Shown here in pieces: positions 15,392 to 21,188 of a stretch of 21,188 bases of DNA. The position numbers and the translations under genes were made by a program. The notes under the pieces were generated by a model that was not told where the DNA came from, made no database searches, and saw only the letters and a list, made by a program, of their open reading frames with translations. Origin of the DNA: 2-02-FULL-43-11-A sp964477065 (GTDB taxonomy: Bacteria > Patescibacteriota > Microgenomatia > UBA1406 > HO2-37-13b); NCBI GenBank assembly GCA_964477065.1, contig CAYZCU010000015.1:1-21188 (forward strand), given 5' to 3'. Positions within the stretch are counted from its first letter, which is position 1. Every line of letters starts with the position of its first letter.

Positions 15392-16453
15392 ATGGAATCA
15401 AAGCATATTACTACGCATTCACGTAATATATTTTTTGTCGGGGTACTCACCACGACATTTTTAGCGACCATGTGGCTTTTGCGTGATTATTTGTCTGTCA
15501 TACTTCTTTCATTTATTTTTGCAGTTGTTGTCCATCCTCTCTATACATTCATTACTGAAAAGCTTCGCTTTGGCCGAAAGTTGGGGACGCTTATTACCAT
15601 TACCATTGCCTTTTTTCTCATTGTTGTGCCGATCCTTTTGTCTGTTAATCTCTTCTTTCAAGAAATTAGCCAACTTGCATCTAACAATCTGATCAATGCA
15701 GAGACGCTTGCCTCATCTTTGCGCATGTATGTGGTTACAACAAACACGTTCCTTTCACACATTCCTTTCTTAAATTTGAAGATTAGCCTCGGGGCTGTTG
15801 AAAAGTTTTTCGCTGAATTTGGGGGAAACATCAGTAAATATGTACTCAGTCGGGCAGTATCAATCGGGACGTCTTCAGTGCAGGTTATTATCAAGCTTGT
15901 CGTCTTTATCCTGTTGTCATACTTTACCGTACCTGTCCTTCGTGATTTCAAAAAGTATATCTTGCGAATGAGCCCGCTGGAAAACTCCGTTGATGAGGTT
16001 TATATCGATCGAATCGTGGCACTGATTACTGCACTTATCAAAAGTGTCTTTATCATCGCGCTTGCACAAGGGCTTGTCGGGGCGTTGTTTTTGAAATTGG
16101 CAGGGATTGACTACCTTCTCACGTTGACGATCATGATGTTTATCTGTTCGATCATTCCCATGGTCGGGACAGGCTTTGTGACCATTCCGATTGCTCTCTT
16201 CCTGTTGGCACAAGGAGATGTCGTGGGAGGATCAACGATTATCTTCGGTCAAGTTGTCTTTGTCAGTAACATCGATAATATCTTGCGAGCGGCACTGCTA
16301 TCACAAGACACATCTATTCATCCCGCCGCGTTGCTTCTTGGGATCATTGGAGGATTGCAAGTCTTTGGCGCACTTGGCCTGCTATATGGGCCAATTATCA
16401 TCATTCTCTTCATCACCTCACTGCAAATCTATGCAGAGCGATTTAAGAACTAG
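15392..16453 (+). CDS. AI-2E family transporter (TqsA/YdbF-like permease)
   Basis: This 353-residue membrane protein has about eight hydrophobic segments and the layout of the AI-2E family: two N-terminal spans (14-50), a span at 63-88, a soluble region (90-160), then the C-terminal bundle. Family motifs are IIPMVGT (254-260), DNILR (295-299) and GLLYGPIII (329-337). Members have been linked to autoinducer-2 export, Na+/H+ exchange and other small-molecule transport; the broad family name should not be taken as evidence of quorum sensing here. The ATG at 15392 is preceded by an extended -10 and no Shine-Dalgarno sequence (GAGGT is immediately adjacent to the ATG). The stop codon overlaps that of the convergent DoxX-like gene (CTAG shared). 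Confidence 0.92.
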   Translation: MESKHITTHSRNIFFVGVLTTTFLATMWLLRDYLSVILLSFIFAVVVHPLYTFITEKLRFGRKLGTLITITIAFFLIVVPILLSVNLFFQEISQLASNNLINAETLASSLRMYVVTTNTFLSHIPFLNLKISLGAVEKFFAEFGGNISKYVLSRAVSIGTSSVQVIIKLVVFILLSYFTVPVLRDFKKYILRMSPLENSVDEVYIDRIVALITALIKSVFIIALAQGLVGALFLKLAGIDYLLTLTIMMFICSIIPMVGTGFVTIPIALFLLAQGDVVGGSTIIFGQVVFVSNIDNILRAALLSQDTSIHPAALLLGIIGGLQVFGALGLLYGPIIIILFITSLQIYAERFKN

Positions 16454-16975
16454 CCAAGAAAGGGATATTTCTTGACAATCTGCGTCTTCTTCCACCAGTG
16501 CTTAAGACTATAGACATTGCCGACATCTACACGAGTAAAGGCGAGAAGCACTATGATATAGACGATATGTTCATCAAATACCGGATGTTGCGTCAACGGA
16601 AGTCTTGCTAGATAGATAAAGAACATCATGAGTGCTCCAGAATAGCCTGCAACACGCATGCCCATCCCCGTTAATAAGCTCAGTCCAACGCCCCCCATAC
16701 CGAGCATGAAAAGCCAATCGACGAGCGCATTGCCAGCCATTGCGAAACACTGAACTAAAATACGCATCCTTCACCCCCATAGTGAGGAATCCATACGTTG
16801 GAGAAGCGCCGTGTATCCAAGCCATAGTTGGATCAGTCGGAATGCCCAAACCAAAGGTTTTATCCAAGAAAACCCACATAAATATAGCACCTAACACAAA
16901 TCGAAGTAATTCCCAGTATTCTGTACTGGGATCAGGCTTGTTAATCAGATTGTGGATGAGCTTTTGGATGTTCAT
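16450..16975 (-). pseudogene. DoxX-like membrane protein gene with a frameshift near 16741
   Basis: Two overlapping minus frames together make one DoxX-like protein of about 174 residues. The first frame gives EYWELLRFVLGAIFMWVFLD and WIHGASPTYGFLTMGVKDAY, and the second resumes with MAGNALVDWLFMLGMGGVG and runs to the stop at 16450. The join lies where CGC-AATGGC should read through, so one extra A (16740-16741) or two missing bases explains it. No slippery heptamer is visible there, so programmed frameshifting is unlikely. The cause may be a real mutation or an assembly error. DoxX proteins are four-span membrane proteins linked to quinone-dependent sulfur or thiol oxidation, which would fit the overlapping upstream VKOR gene. 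The start is put at ATG 16975; ATG 16990 is also possible. Confidence 0.75.
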
Positions 16976-17396
16976 AGCGACGATATGCACTCAATGCAAT
17001 TCCTGCAAGAGTGAAACTAATAATAGCTGAACCCATGCAAAAAAGACACACTGCACCAAGGACACCAATTTGGAGATAGACAAGGTACAGTGAGATACAA
17101 GCCCCAAGGATGCTCTGTATCACACCCAGCTGGAACAATCGGTAGTTCTGCATGATCATCGATGCACCAATGAGCCCTATAAACACCCCGTAGTGTACTG
17201 CACCCACAAGGGCAAGTGGGATGCCATATATGACCGCGTACTGGCTTCCAAGGACCTTTCCACAATCAATCAGCGGATTTATAGAACACGGTGGAATAGT
17301 GTCAGCATAATGTTGATACGTCAGATATGCACTGTCTATCAGACCTATCAATCCTATGATGAGTAGCAATCGCAGATATATTTGTAGTTTGTTCAT
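16941..17396 (-). CDS. Vitamin K epoxide reductase (VKOR)-family disulfide-forming protein
   Basis: This 151-residue protein has four hydrophobic segments and all the residues of a VKOR domain: DSAYLTYQHY (21-30), the loop cysteines C37 and C45 (IDCGKVLGS), a conserved YGIPLALVGAVHYG (57-70), and the active-site pair C117-L-F-C120. In bacteria VKOR replaces DsbB: it passes electrons from a DsbA-like thiol oxidase to membrane quinones and so drives disulfide formation outside the membrane. No thioredoxin-like partner is fused to it or lies in the window. It overlaps the DoxX-like gene by about 35 bases, so the two are co-transcribed. Several nearby exported proteins with cysteines (LASTG protein, 199-residue protein) are possible clients. 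Confidence 0.93.
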   Translation of the reverse strand: MNKLQIYLRLLLIIGLIGLIDSAYLTYQHYADTIPPCSINPLIDCGKVLGSQYAVIYGIPLALVGAVHYGVFIGLIGASMIMQNYRLFQLGVIQSILGACISLYLVYLQIGVLGAVCLFCMGSAIISFTLAGIALSAYRRYEHPKAHPQSD

Positions 17397-17409
17397 GTCG
17401 TATGCATAA

Positions 17410-17446
17410 CGTAGGGGAATATATATGAAAATACTATTCCCCTACG
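17410..17446. repeat. Perfect 12-bp inverted repeat upstream of VKOR
   Basis: CGTAGGGGAATA (17410-17421) and TATTCCCCTACG (17435-17446) pair perfectly around a 13-base A/T-rich loop. The repeat sits between the stop of the 64-residue protein gene and the VKOR start. No T run follows on either side, so it is not a standard rho-independent terminator. It could stop or protect the upstream transcript, or be an operator for VKOR. Confidence 0.7.
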
Positions 17447-17471
17447 CCGTTATTCTTCGTAAATAAGTTGA

Positions 17472-17666
17472 CTAGTCTGGAAGCTTGTCCCAGTCTGGCT
17501 TACTAACAAACTTTGTCAGTTTGACGCCATCTACTTCAGCTTTCACTGCGTAGCGGACTTGAAGCTTGCCTTTCTTTGTTGTTGTTTCGTATTTCACTTT
17601 CTTCACCTGGGAAGAAGGAACTGTAACGAACTTTCGATGCTTTACATCGTAAAATTTAATATCCAT
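17472..17666 (-). CDS. Small basic protein of unknown function, 64 residues
   Basis: The start is the ATG at 17666, 6 bases after a perfect Shine-Dalgarno sequence (AGGAGGTG, 17673-17680); the in-frame GTG at 17675 is part of that site. The sequence (MDIKFYDVKHRKFVTVPSSQ at its start, then VKKVKYETTTKKGKLQVRYA, ending LTKFVSKPDWDKLPD) is lysine-rich and alternates hydrophobic and charged residues as small beta-barrels do. It has no signal peptide, membrane span or cysteine. It could bind nucleic acid as Sul7- or Cren7-like barrels do, but I see no family motif and this is only a suggestion. It has the best promoter and ribosome binding site in the window, so it is probably abundant. Palindromes around the promoter suggest control. 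Confidence 0.85.
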   Translation of the reverse strand: MDIKFYDVKHRKFVTVPSSQVKKVKYETTTKKGKLQVRYAVKAEVDGVKLTKFVSKPDWDKLPD

Positions 17667-17672
17667 ATCTTT

Positions 17673-17680
17673 CACCTCCT
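17673..17680 (-). promoter_or_regulatory. Perfect Shine-Dalgarno sequence that fixes the start at 17666
   Basis: AGGAGGTG on the minus strand with 6 bases to the ATG. It is the only full-length anti-16S match before a start in this window, where most genes show none. Confidence 0.85.
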
Positions 17681-17683
17681 TTC

Positions 17684-17748
17684 AATGAACTCACGTACCT
17701 CATTCTAAGTAAAGTAATTTGTACTTGTCAAGTTCATTTACGCGTAAA
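17684..17748. repeat. Inverted repeats framing the 64-residue protein promoter
   Basis: AATGAACT (17684-17691) and AGTTCATT (17731-17738) are exact inverted copies on either side of the promoter core, one in the leader and one adjoining the -35. A perfect 12-base palindrome, TTTACGCGTAAA (17737-17748), lies just upstream and overlaps the second arm. They are candidate regulator sites. Confidence 0.5.
17702..17731 (-). promoter_or_regulatory. Sigma-70-type promoter TTGACA-18-TAGAAT for the 64-residue protein
   Basis: On the minus strand TTGACA (17731-17726) and TAGAAT (17707-17702) are 18 bases apart. Transcription should begin near 17695 and leave a leader of about 30 bases that holds the Shine-Dalgarno sequence. 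Confidence 0.75.
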
Positions 17749-17825
17749 GGCTCACAAGAGGTAGGATCGGCGTGTCTTAAAACGGGTAGATGCCTAAATA
17801 AGGCTGTTGGAGCAGGTTCTTTTGA
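17749..17825. other. Gap between the sortase gene and the promoter palindrome
   Basis: This 77-base stretch holds only a weak hairpin, GCCT (17792-17795) with AGGC (17801-17804), and no T run directly after it. I see no gene or convincing terminator here. Confidence 0.4.
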
Positions 17826-18401
17826 TTAAGCCTTGCGGGCAGTTACGACAAATCGCTGACTATCCATGAAGCCTGCGCAGGTATAAATTGTCACACGTAT
17901 ATCATTTGATGGAGCTAGGATACTTGTGTCCTGAGGCGATACAAGAGCAGTTGCTTGGATCTTGAATGTTGAAACTGATCCATCTGCGTATGATATATAG
18001 ATACGTTGTCCAGGTTTGGCATGAACGAGTGGACCAAGTAAATTTGTCCAATTATGCCCATACAATATACTGTTCCCTTTTTGGCCTGGAATAGGAGATA
18101 GATCAAGGTATGAAACGCCTTGAGATGACGTTTCCCATTTTTGGTCATGGATTGTTGACCTGACTATGGGCAAATCTATTGATATATCAGGTAATGATAT
18201 CCGTATAGGCTCAGATGTCATTACTGTCTCATTTTCAGTATGTGGAGTTGGTATTGGTTGAGCCGTGAAAGCTAATCTATATGGATTGTATCGTGCAATA
18301 AAAAGTGCAAGACTCAAGCACACCTGGGCTATACCTGCTATGATACATGCTCGTGAAAGAACAGTTAGGATTTTTTCCCAGAGATAGTCTGTTTGAGCCA
18401 T
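17826..18401 (-). CDS. Class D/E/F-like sortase (membrane-anchored transpeptidase)
   Basis: This 191-residue protein has one N-terminal membrane span (about 17-37), a short proline-rich linker and a sortase barrel. The catalytic triad is visible: H116 in LYGHNWTN, C175 in TIYTCAG and R183 in QRFVV. Sortases cut an LPxTG-like signal and join the protein to a surface acceptor. The preceding gene encodes a protein with a LASTG signal, the LAxTG form known for class E sortases, so the pair are probably enzyme and substrate. The genes overlap by 37 bases. GGAG lies 10 bases before the ATG at 18401; ATG 18410 and 18446 are in-frame alternatives. The acceptor in a cell of this kind is unknown. Confidence 0.9.
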   Translation of the reverse strand: MAQTDYLWEKILTVLSRACIIAGIAQVCLSLALFIARYNPYRLAFTAQPIPTPHTENETVMTSEPIRISLPDISIDLPIVRSTIHDQKWETSSQGVSYLDLSPIPGQKGNSILYGHNWTNLLGPLVHAKPGQRIYISYADGSVSTFKIQATALVSPQDTSILAPSNDIRVTIYTCAGFMDSQRFVVTARKA

Positions 18402-18994
18402 GCGAGCCATACTCCAAAAGTAAGCGTTACTAAACCGTACAGCCATATGTCATACATTCTCTTGAGGCTTCCAGTCGATGCAAGCCCTAATACTTGCACG
18501 ATAATACCTCTTGATGTCCCATCTACTTCTCCTCCACCTGTACCACCAGAGTTAGAAGATGATGAACTTGATGATGATGTCCCACCTCCTTGTGCAAGAC
18601 AACTATATGAGATGTTTCTCGCAACATATGGGTCAGAAGTTAACCCCCAAGCTGAACCATCAGGAATGAATGTCCAACCACTTGCTAACAATGATGCTAT
18701 TTCACTTTCACTATTTCCTGCGATGTTAAGCCAATTTGTTTGTATACCATGTCCATTTGACTCGCAAAGACACTGAAGATATTGTGATGAAGATACACTA
18801 TATACAGTATCTGCTCCTTTATATGTAGCACCATCTCCAACGACACCATGAATACCAATTGGGTGGCTTGCAACTATACGACCTTGAGGATTAACACATG
18901 AAGGGAAATTTGGAATGACAAGAGCACTAACTGGCGAAACGAAAACGAAAAATATGATTAGTACGGCGATGACGCCTGATCTTTTTAAACCCAT
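18365..18994 (-). CDS. Secreted surface protein with a C-terminal LASTG sorting signal
   Basis: This 209-residue protein has a signal peptide (1-24, cleavage probably after VSA), then a globular domain (25-135) with four cysteines (C33, C75, C77, C132) and an internal GHGIQTNW (81-88). A flexible Ser/Gly linker (137-156) with nine consecutive serines follows. The C-terminus has the three parts of a sortase signal: LASTG (171-175), a hydrophobic segment (about 183-200) and a lysine-rich tail (KQTISGKKS). From memory, similar domains occur in secreted proteins of other Patescibacteria; that is not checked here. The cysteines may be oxidised through the nearby VKOR. It has its own promoter and is co-transcribed with the overlapping sortase gene. 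Its binding target or function is unknown. Confidence 0.88.
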   Translation of the reverse strand: MGLKRSGVIAVLIIFFVFVSPVSALVIPNFPSCVNPQGRIVASHPIGIHGVVGDGATYKGADTVYSVSSSQYLQCLCESNGHGIQTNWLNIAGNSESEIASLLASGWTFIPDGSAWGLTSDPYVARNISYSCLAQGGGTSSSSSSSSNSGGTGGGEVDGTSRGIIVQVLGLASTGSLKRMYDIWLYGLVTLTFGVWLAWLKQTISGKKS

Positions 18995-19003
18995 AAGACC
19001 TAT

Positions 19004-19032
19004 ATTATATTACATAGGGTCTTGATTTTCAA
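19004..19032 (-). promoter_or_regulatory. Promoter TTGAAA-17-TATAAT for the LASTG protein and sortase
   Basis: On the minus strand TTGAAA (19032-19027), 17 bases and TATAAT (19009-19004) are placed 9 bases before the ATG at 18994. This is the closest match to a full sigma-70 promoter in the window and leaves a leader of only a few bases. Confidence 0.7.
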
Positions 19033-19064
19033 GTAATAGATTGACCTGAAGATCCGTAGATAGG

Positions 19065-19081
19065 AATAGCTCTTCGCTATT
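19065..19081. terminator. Small hairpin after the GH gene, doubtful terminator
   Basis: AATAGC (19065-19070) and GCTATT (19076-19081) form a 6-bp stem with a 5-base loop, 19 bases after the GH stop codon on the minus strand. The following sequence has no T run, so termination would be weak; RNA end protection is as likely. Confidence 0.3.
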
Positions 19082-19099
19082 GTGACTCTCATTACTATT

Positions 19100-20107
19100 C
19101 TATCGGTTTGTGTGATTTGCAGTATAGAATGTTTTTACAGTTTCAACTGCCTTTCGCGGGGTTCCATTAGTATTCCATATTTCTGTGGATGCTCCATTGC
19201 CTGTCCAATAGTTTATGCCAATAACATATGATTCATGTGAAAGTTGAGTAAGAAGTTCTTTAATCCATATATTTTGTTCCGTTTCTGTCATCTCACCATG
19301 TATGTCAGGAATAGGTACCCCGACTTCACCTAACATGATTTTGCCCCCTGTTTTTTGGGCTAACTGTGCTAAATCCTTGACTGTTTCTTCAGGTGTCTGA
19401 ACATAGTGATCGACAACAATAACATTACCTAGTCGCATAGTAGTATCTTTATCCATAATCAACAGTGCAACATCGTAATTCATTCCATTGAAATTCGTTT
19501 GAACATTTTTCCCGAGACGCTGAAAAAGCTCATGTGTTTGTATATATTCATCAATAAGAAAGTCTCTGTGTCCTGTTACATCCCCCGTTTTACGAGGGTC
19601 CCCTGGTCCACCATTTTCGCATTCGGGACAGGTAGAAAAGATATCTCCATCTTGGAATAAATCAGCATTACGCTCAATAAATCGCATCAGTTCCTGTGTA
19701 TGTTCTTCGCGAGATATACGTGGATAATTAAACCAGCCTTCCCAACCTGACAGATTGCCACGAAACCATACATGCAGTTTTTCTTTACGGGCAGCTTGAA
19801 CCCATTTTCTCAAGTATGGTTCAAACTCTTTGTCGTATGGTGTTCCGATTGAAACATGCGTAGCACCTGTTTTAGCAATATCACGTACTTGAGCTTTAAT
19901 AATGGCCTCAAAAGCTACATCATCTCCTTTTTCACGTGCTAGATCCCGTGAAAATTTCATGGTATCGATGGCTTCGATTTTCCACACATTGTTTACTGTT
20001 GGCTGGACTAGTTTAGGCACGAGTAATCGATCAACAACTATAGATGCACATATAATTCCTATAAGAATACTGAATACCCGAGATATCATGTTACTTTTGT
20101 TGGCCAT
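19100..20107 (-). CDS. Membrane-anchored or secreted glycoside hydrolase-like protein (TIM-barrel, clan GH-A-like)
   Basis: This 335-residue protein has an N-terminal hydrophobic segment (about 8-28) as signal or anchor, then a likely TIM barrel. Strand-like blocks in order include THVSIGTPYD (83-92), LHVWFRGNLSGWEGWF (111-126), GDIFSTCPECENG (154-166), NVQTNFNGMNYD (201-212), NVIVVDHY (228-235), IMLGEVGVP (257-265) and IGINYWTG (296-303). E162 or E164 and E261 are the likely catalytic acids, placed as in clan GH-A enzymes at the ends of strands 4 and 7. The specific GH family cannot be named. It probably cuts or remodels a surface glycan. It overlaps the upstream glycosyltransferase gene by 17 bases, so they form one operon. 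ATG at 20089 is an alternative start. Confidence 0.78.
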   Translation of the reverse strand: MANKSNMISRVFSILIGIICASIVVDRLLVPKLVQPTVNNVWKIEAIDTMKFSRDLAREKGDDVAFEAIIKAQVRDIAKTGATHVSIGTPYDKEFEPYLRKWVQAARKEKLHVWFRGNLSGWEGWFNYPRISREEHTQELMRFIERNADLFQDGDIFSTCPECENGGPGDPRKTGDVTGHRDFLIDEYIQTHELFQRLGKNVQTNFNGMNYDVALLIMDKDTTMRLGNVIVVDHYVQTPEETVKDLAQLAQKTGGKIMLGEVGVPIPDIHGEMTETEQNIWIKELLTQLSHESYVIGINYWTGNGASTEIWNTNGTPRKAVETVKTFYTANHTNR

Positions 20108-21188
20108 AAATTGGAGCCGTTATAATATCCTGGACATATTCATGTTTGAGTTCATATATATCTGCAAATGGATAGTGTTCTACAAGTCTATATTTAGACT
20201 CTCTCCATGCGGGTGTTTGTTGTATCAATTTAAAGGTTAAATCACTTTCATCATGAGTTCTCATTACTATCCAACGTGCCCATTTTTCTGGTTTAACGGT
20301 AGCTGAATCCCAGTATCTTCCTGTTCCTTCATGAATAAATTTCTTCATGGGCAAACCTGATGAGAAAATGATCGCATCATGAGATGCTGCAGATATCAAA
20401 ACGAAACCAGGCTGTTGCGCATGCAAACTAAGCCATCCACTTACCTCAGAAACATTTTTTTGACTCGATCCAACTGTAGCATCATCAATAGTTACAGCAT
20501 CATGACTTAAAAAGGTAAAAGTAAGAGTAAAAATCAAGAGACCAATAATAACATATCTCATCGATGTAACTCTGTCGACCAGATAACCAATAAAGATTGC
20601 TATTGATGGCATCATCATAACCCCATAGCGAACATTAAACCACGTATCACCTGATATGCCTTGAATATATAAAACAGAGTGACCAAGATACAGAGCAAGA
20701 ATGTTAAACATCAAAGGTGCGAGTAACGTGAGTGAAGCAATCTTGACAGCCCAAGGAAGATGCTTATCAATCCATAATCTTACGGCTCCAATTAAAGCAA
20801 TAAGTGCTATAAACGTATTACTATTGTAGGCAAGTGCATACAGATATACTTTTGCAGATAAAATCCAATCTCCCTTTGTTGCCAGAACACCAGCAGTCTC
20901 AAGCTGTTCTTGTTGAGCACGTGCAGAATATGGTCCGAATATAAAATAGAGAGCGTCATTAAAAATAAGCTTATTCCAGATAAGCCATAGAAGTATGCCG
21001 AATCCAGCAAGAGTAGAAAAAAGTACTATGGTGCCTTCAGCTTGTGTATAACCTTTCTTTTTCCAAACATACAGAGCTATCAGACCTGTTGCAAATCCGA
21101 ATAGGAACCATCCATCATACCGAATCAAAGTTGAAAGCATAACCCAAAAACCAGCCTGCACCAATGAGAAAAGTTTTTCATGTTTAAA
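20091..21188 (-). CDS. GT-C membrane glycosyltransferase, C-terminal part (runs off the right edge)
   Basis: The minus frame stays open to the window edge, and the visible part (365 residues) begins inside a GT39-like membrane core: TLIRYDGWFL is a segment usually found near the middle of such proteins, so the N-terminal catalytic loop lies beyond the edge. About seven hydrophobic segments follow, then a soluble C-terminal domain of about 110 residues containing ISAASHDAIIFSSGLP and the end EHYPFADIYELKHEY. Similar tails are found on other polyprenyl-phosphate-sugar-using transferases. The stop overlaps the start of the GH gene, so a transferase and a glycosidase share an operon. The function beyond the class is not known. 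No start or promoter is visible. Confidence 0.75.
   Translation of the reverse strand, partial: FKHEKLFSLVQAGFWVMLSTLIRYDGWFLFGFATGLIALYVWKKKGYTQAEGTIVLFSTLAGFGILLWLIWNKLIFNDALYFIFGPYSARAQQEQLETAGVLATKGDWILSAKVYLYALAYNSNTFIALIALIGAVRLWIDKHLPWAVKIASLTLLAPLMFNILALYLGHSVLYIQGISGDTWFNVRYGVMMMPSIAIFIGYLVDRVTSMRYVIIGLLIFTLTFTFLSHDAVTIDDATVGSSQKNVSEVSGWLSLHAQQPGFVLISAASHDAIIFSSGLPMKKFIHEGTGRYWDSATVKPEKWARWIVMRTHDESDLTFKLIQQTPAWRESKYRLVEHYPFADIYELKHEYVQDIITAPIYGQQK

Noticed and set aside
15917..16213. Open minus frame opposite the AI-2E permease
   Set aside because: The plus strand is a clear permease; the antisense product is highly charged and low in complexity.
16735..16767. Programmed ribosomal frameshift in the DoxX-like gene
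   Set aside because: No slippery heptamer or downstream pseudoknot is visible at the join; a simple indel or sequence error is more likely.
17792..17804. GCCT/AGGC hairpin as the sortase operon terminator
   Set aside because: A 4-bp stem is too weak, and the nearest T run is several bases further on.
18393..18776. Open plus frame of 127 codons opposite the LASTG protein
   Set aside because: Its Asp/Pro/Ser-rich stretch is the antisense of the Ser/Gly linker; the minus frame has a signal peptide and sorting signal.
1..21188. CRISPR arrays, tRNA or rRNA genes, insertion sequences and prophage genes
   Set aside because: No spaced direct repeats, cloverleaf signatures, rRNA motifs, transposase/integrase motifs or terminal repeats were seen on reading.

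Overview
The window reads as a gene-dense stretch of a small-genome Patescibacteria (Candidate Phyla Radiation) chromosome, perhaps a Microgenomates-like lineage. The reasons are: a secreted protein with a C-terminal LASTG sorting signal next to a sortase; a string of GT-C type membrane glycosyltransferases; a small VKOR plus DoxX pair; an AI-2E-type permease beside a degenerate receiver protein; very short intergenic gaps; and standard TGA stops. The lineage call is inference from gene content; there is no rRNA or marker set here to confirm it. No tRNA, rRNA, CRISPR array, transposon or phage gene was seen, and no stretch longer than about 150 bases lacks a gene.

Layout. Positions 1-8467 are an envelope-glycan region: a partial GT2 glycosyltransferase (-), an ArnT/PMT-like GT39 protein (+), a large unassigned GT-C-like membrane protein (-), an ABC exporter half-transporter (+), a DedA protein (-) downstream of a YfhO-like GT-C protein (-), and an unknown membrane-anchored 199-residue protein (+). 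Positions 8464-11604 hold a translation/RNA pair, typA/bipA followed by a DEAD-box helicase. Another GT39-like protein and a small membrane protein follow (-). Positions 13760-15339 are a regulatory block: an OmpR/PhoB-type response regulator, a XRE repressor, and a divergent receiver-like protein that lacks the phosphoacceptor aspartate. Positions 15392-17396 carry an AI-2E-family permease and, convergent to it, VKOR and a frameshifted DoxX-like gene. Positions 17472-21188, all on the minus strand, carry a 64-residue basic protein with the best promoter and ribosome binding site in the window, a sortase with its likely substrate, a GH-A-like glycosidase, and a truncated membrane glycosyltransferase.

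How it fits together. Most genes build or decorate the cell surface: lipid-linked sugar transfer (GT2 and GT-C enzymes), lipid handling (DedA), export (ABC), disulfide formation (VKOR), surface anchoring (sortase and LASTG protein) and glycan trimming (GH). The most distinctive finding is how genes start. Many first genes have an extended -10 box (TGnTAnnnT) only 5-10 bases before the ATG and no Shine-Dalgarno sequence, which predicts leaderless or nearly leaderless mRNAs. Divergent genes are packed so closely that their promoters overlap each other or lie in each other's coding sequence, and convergent genes overlap at their stop codons. Against this background, two promoters of identical layout (TTGACA-18-TAGAAT), each with palindromes around it, stand out: one in front of the receiver-like gene, one in front of the 64-residue basic protein.
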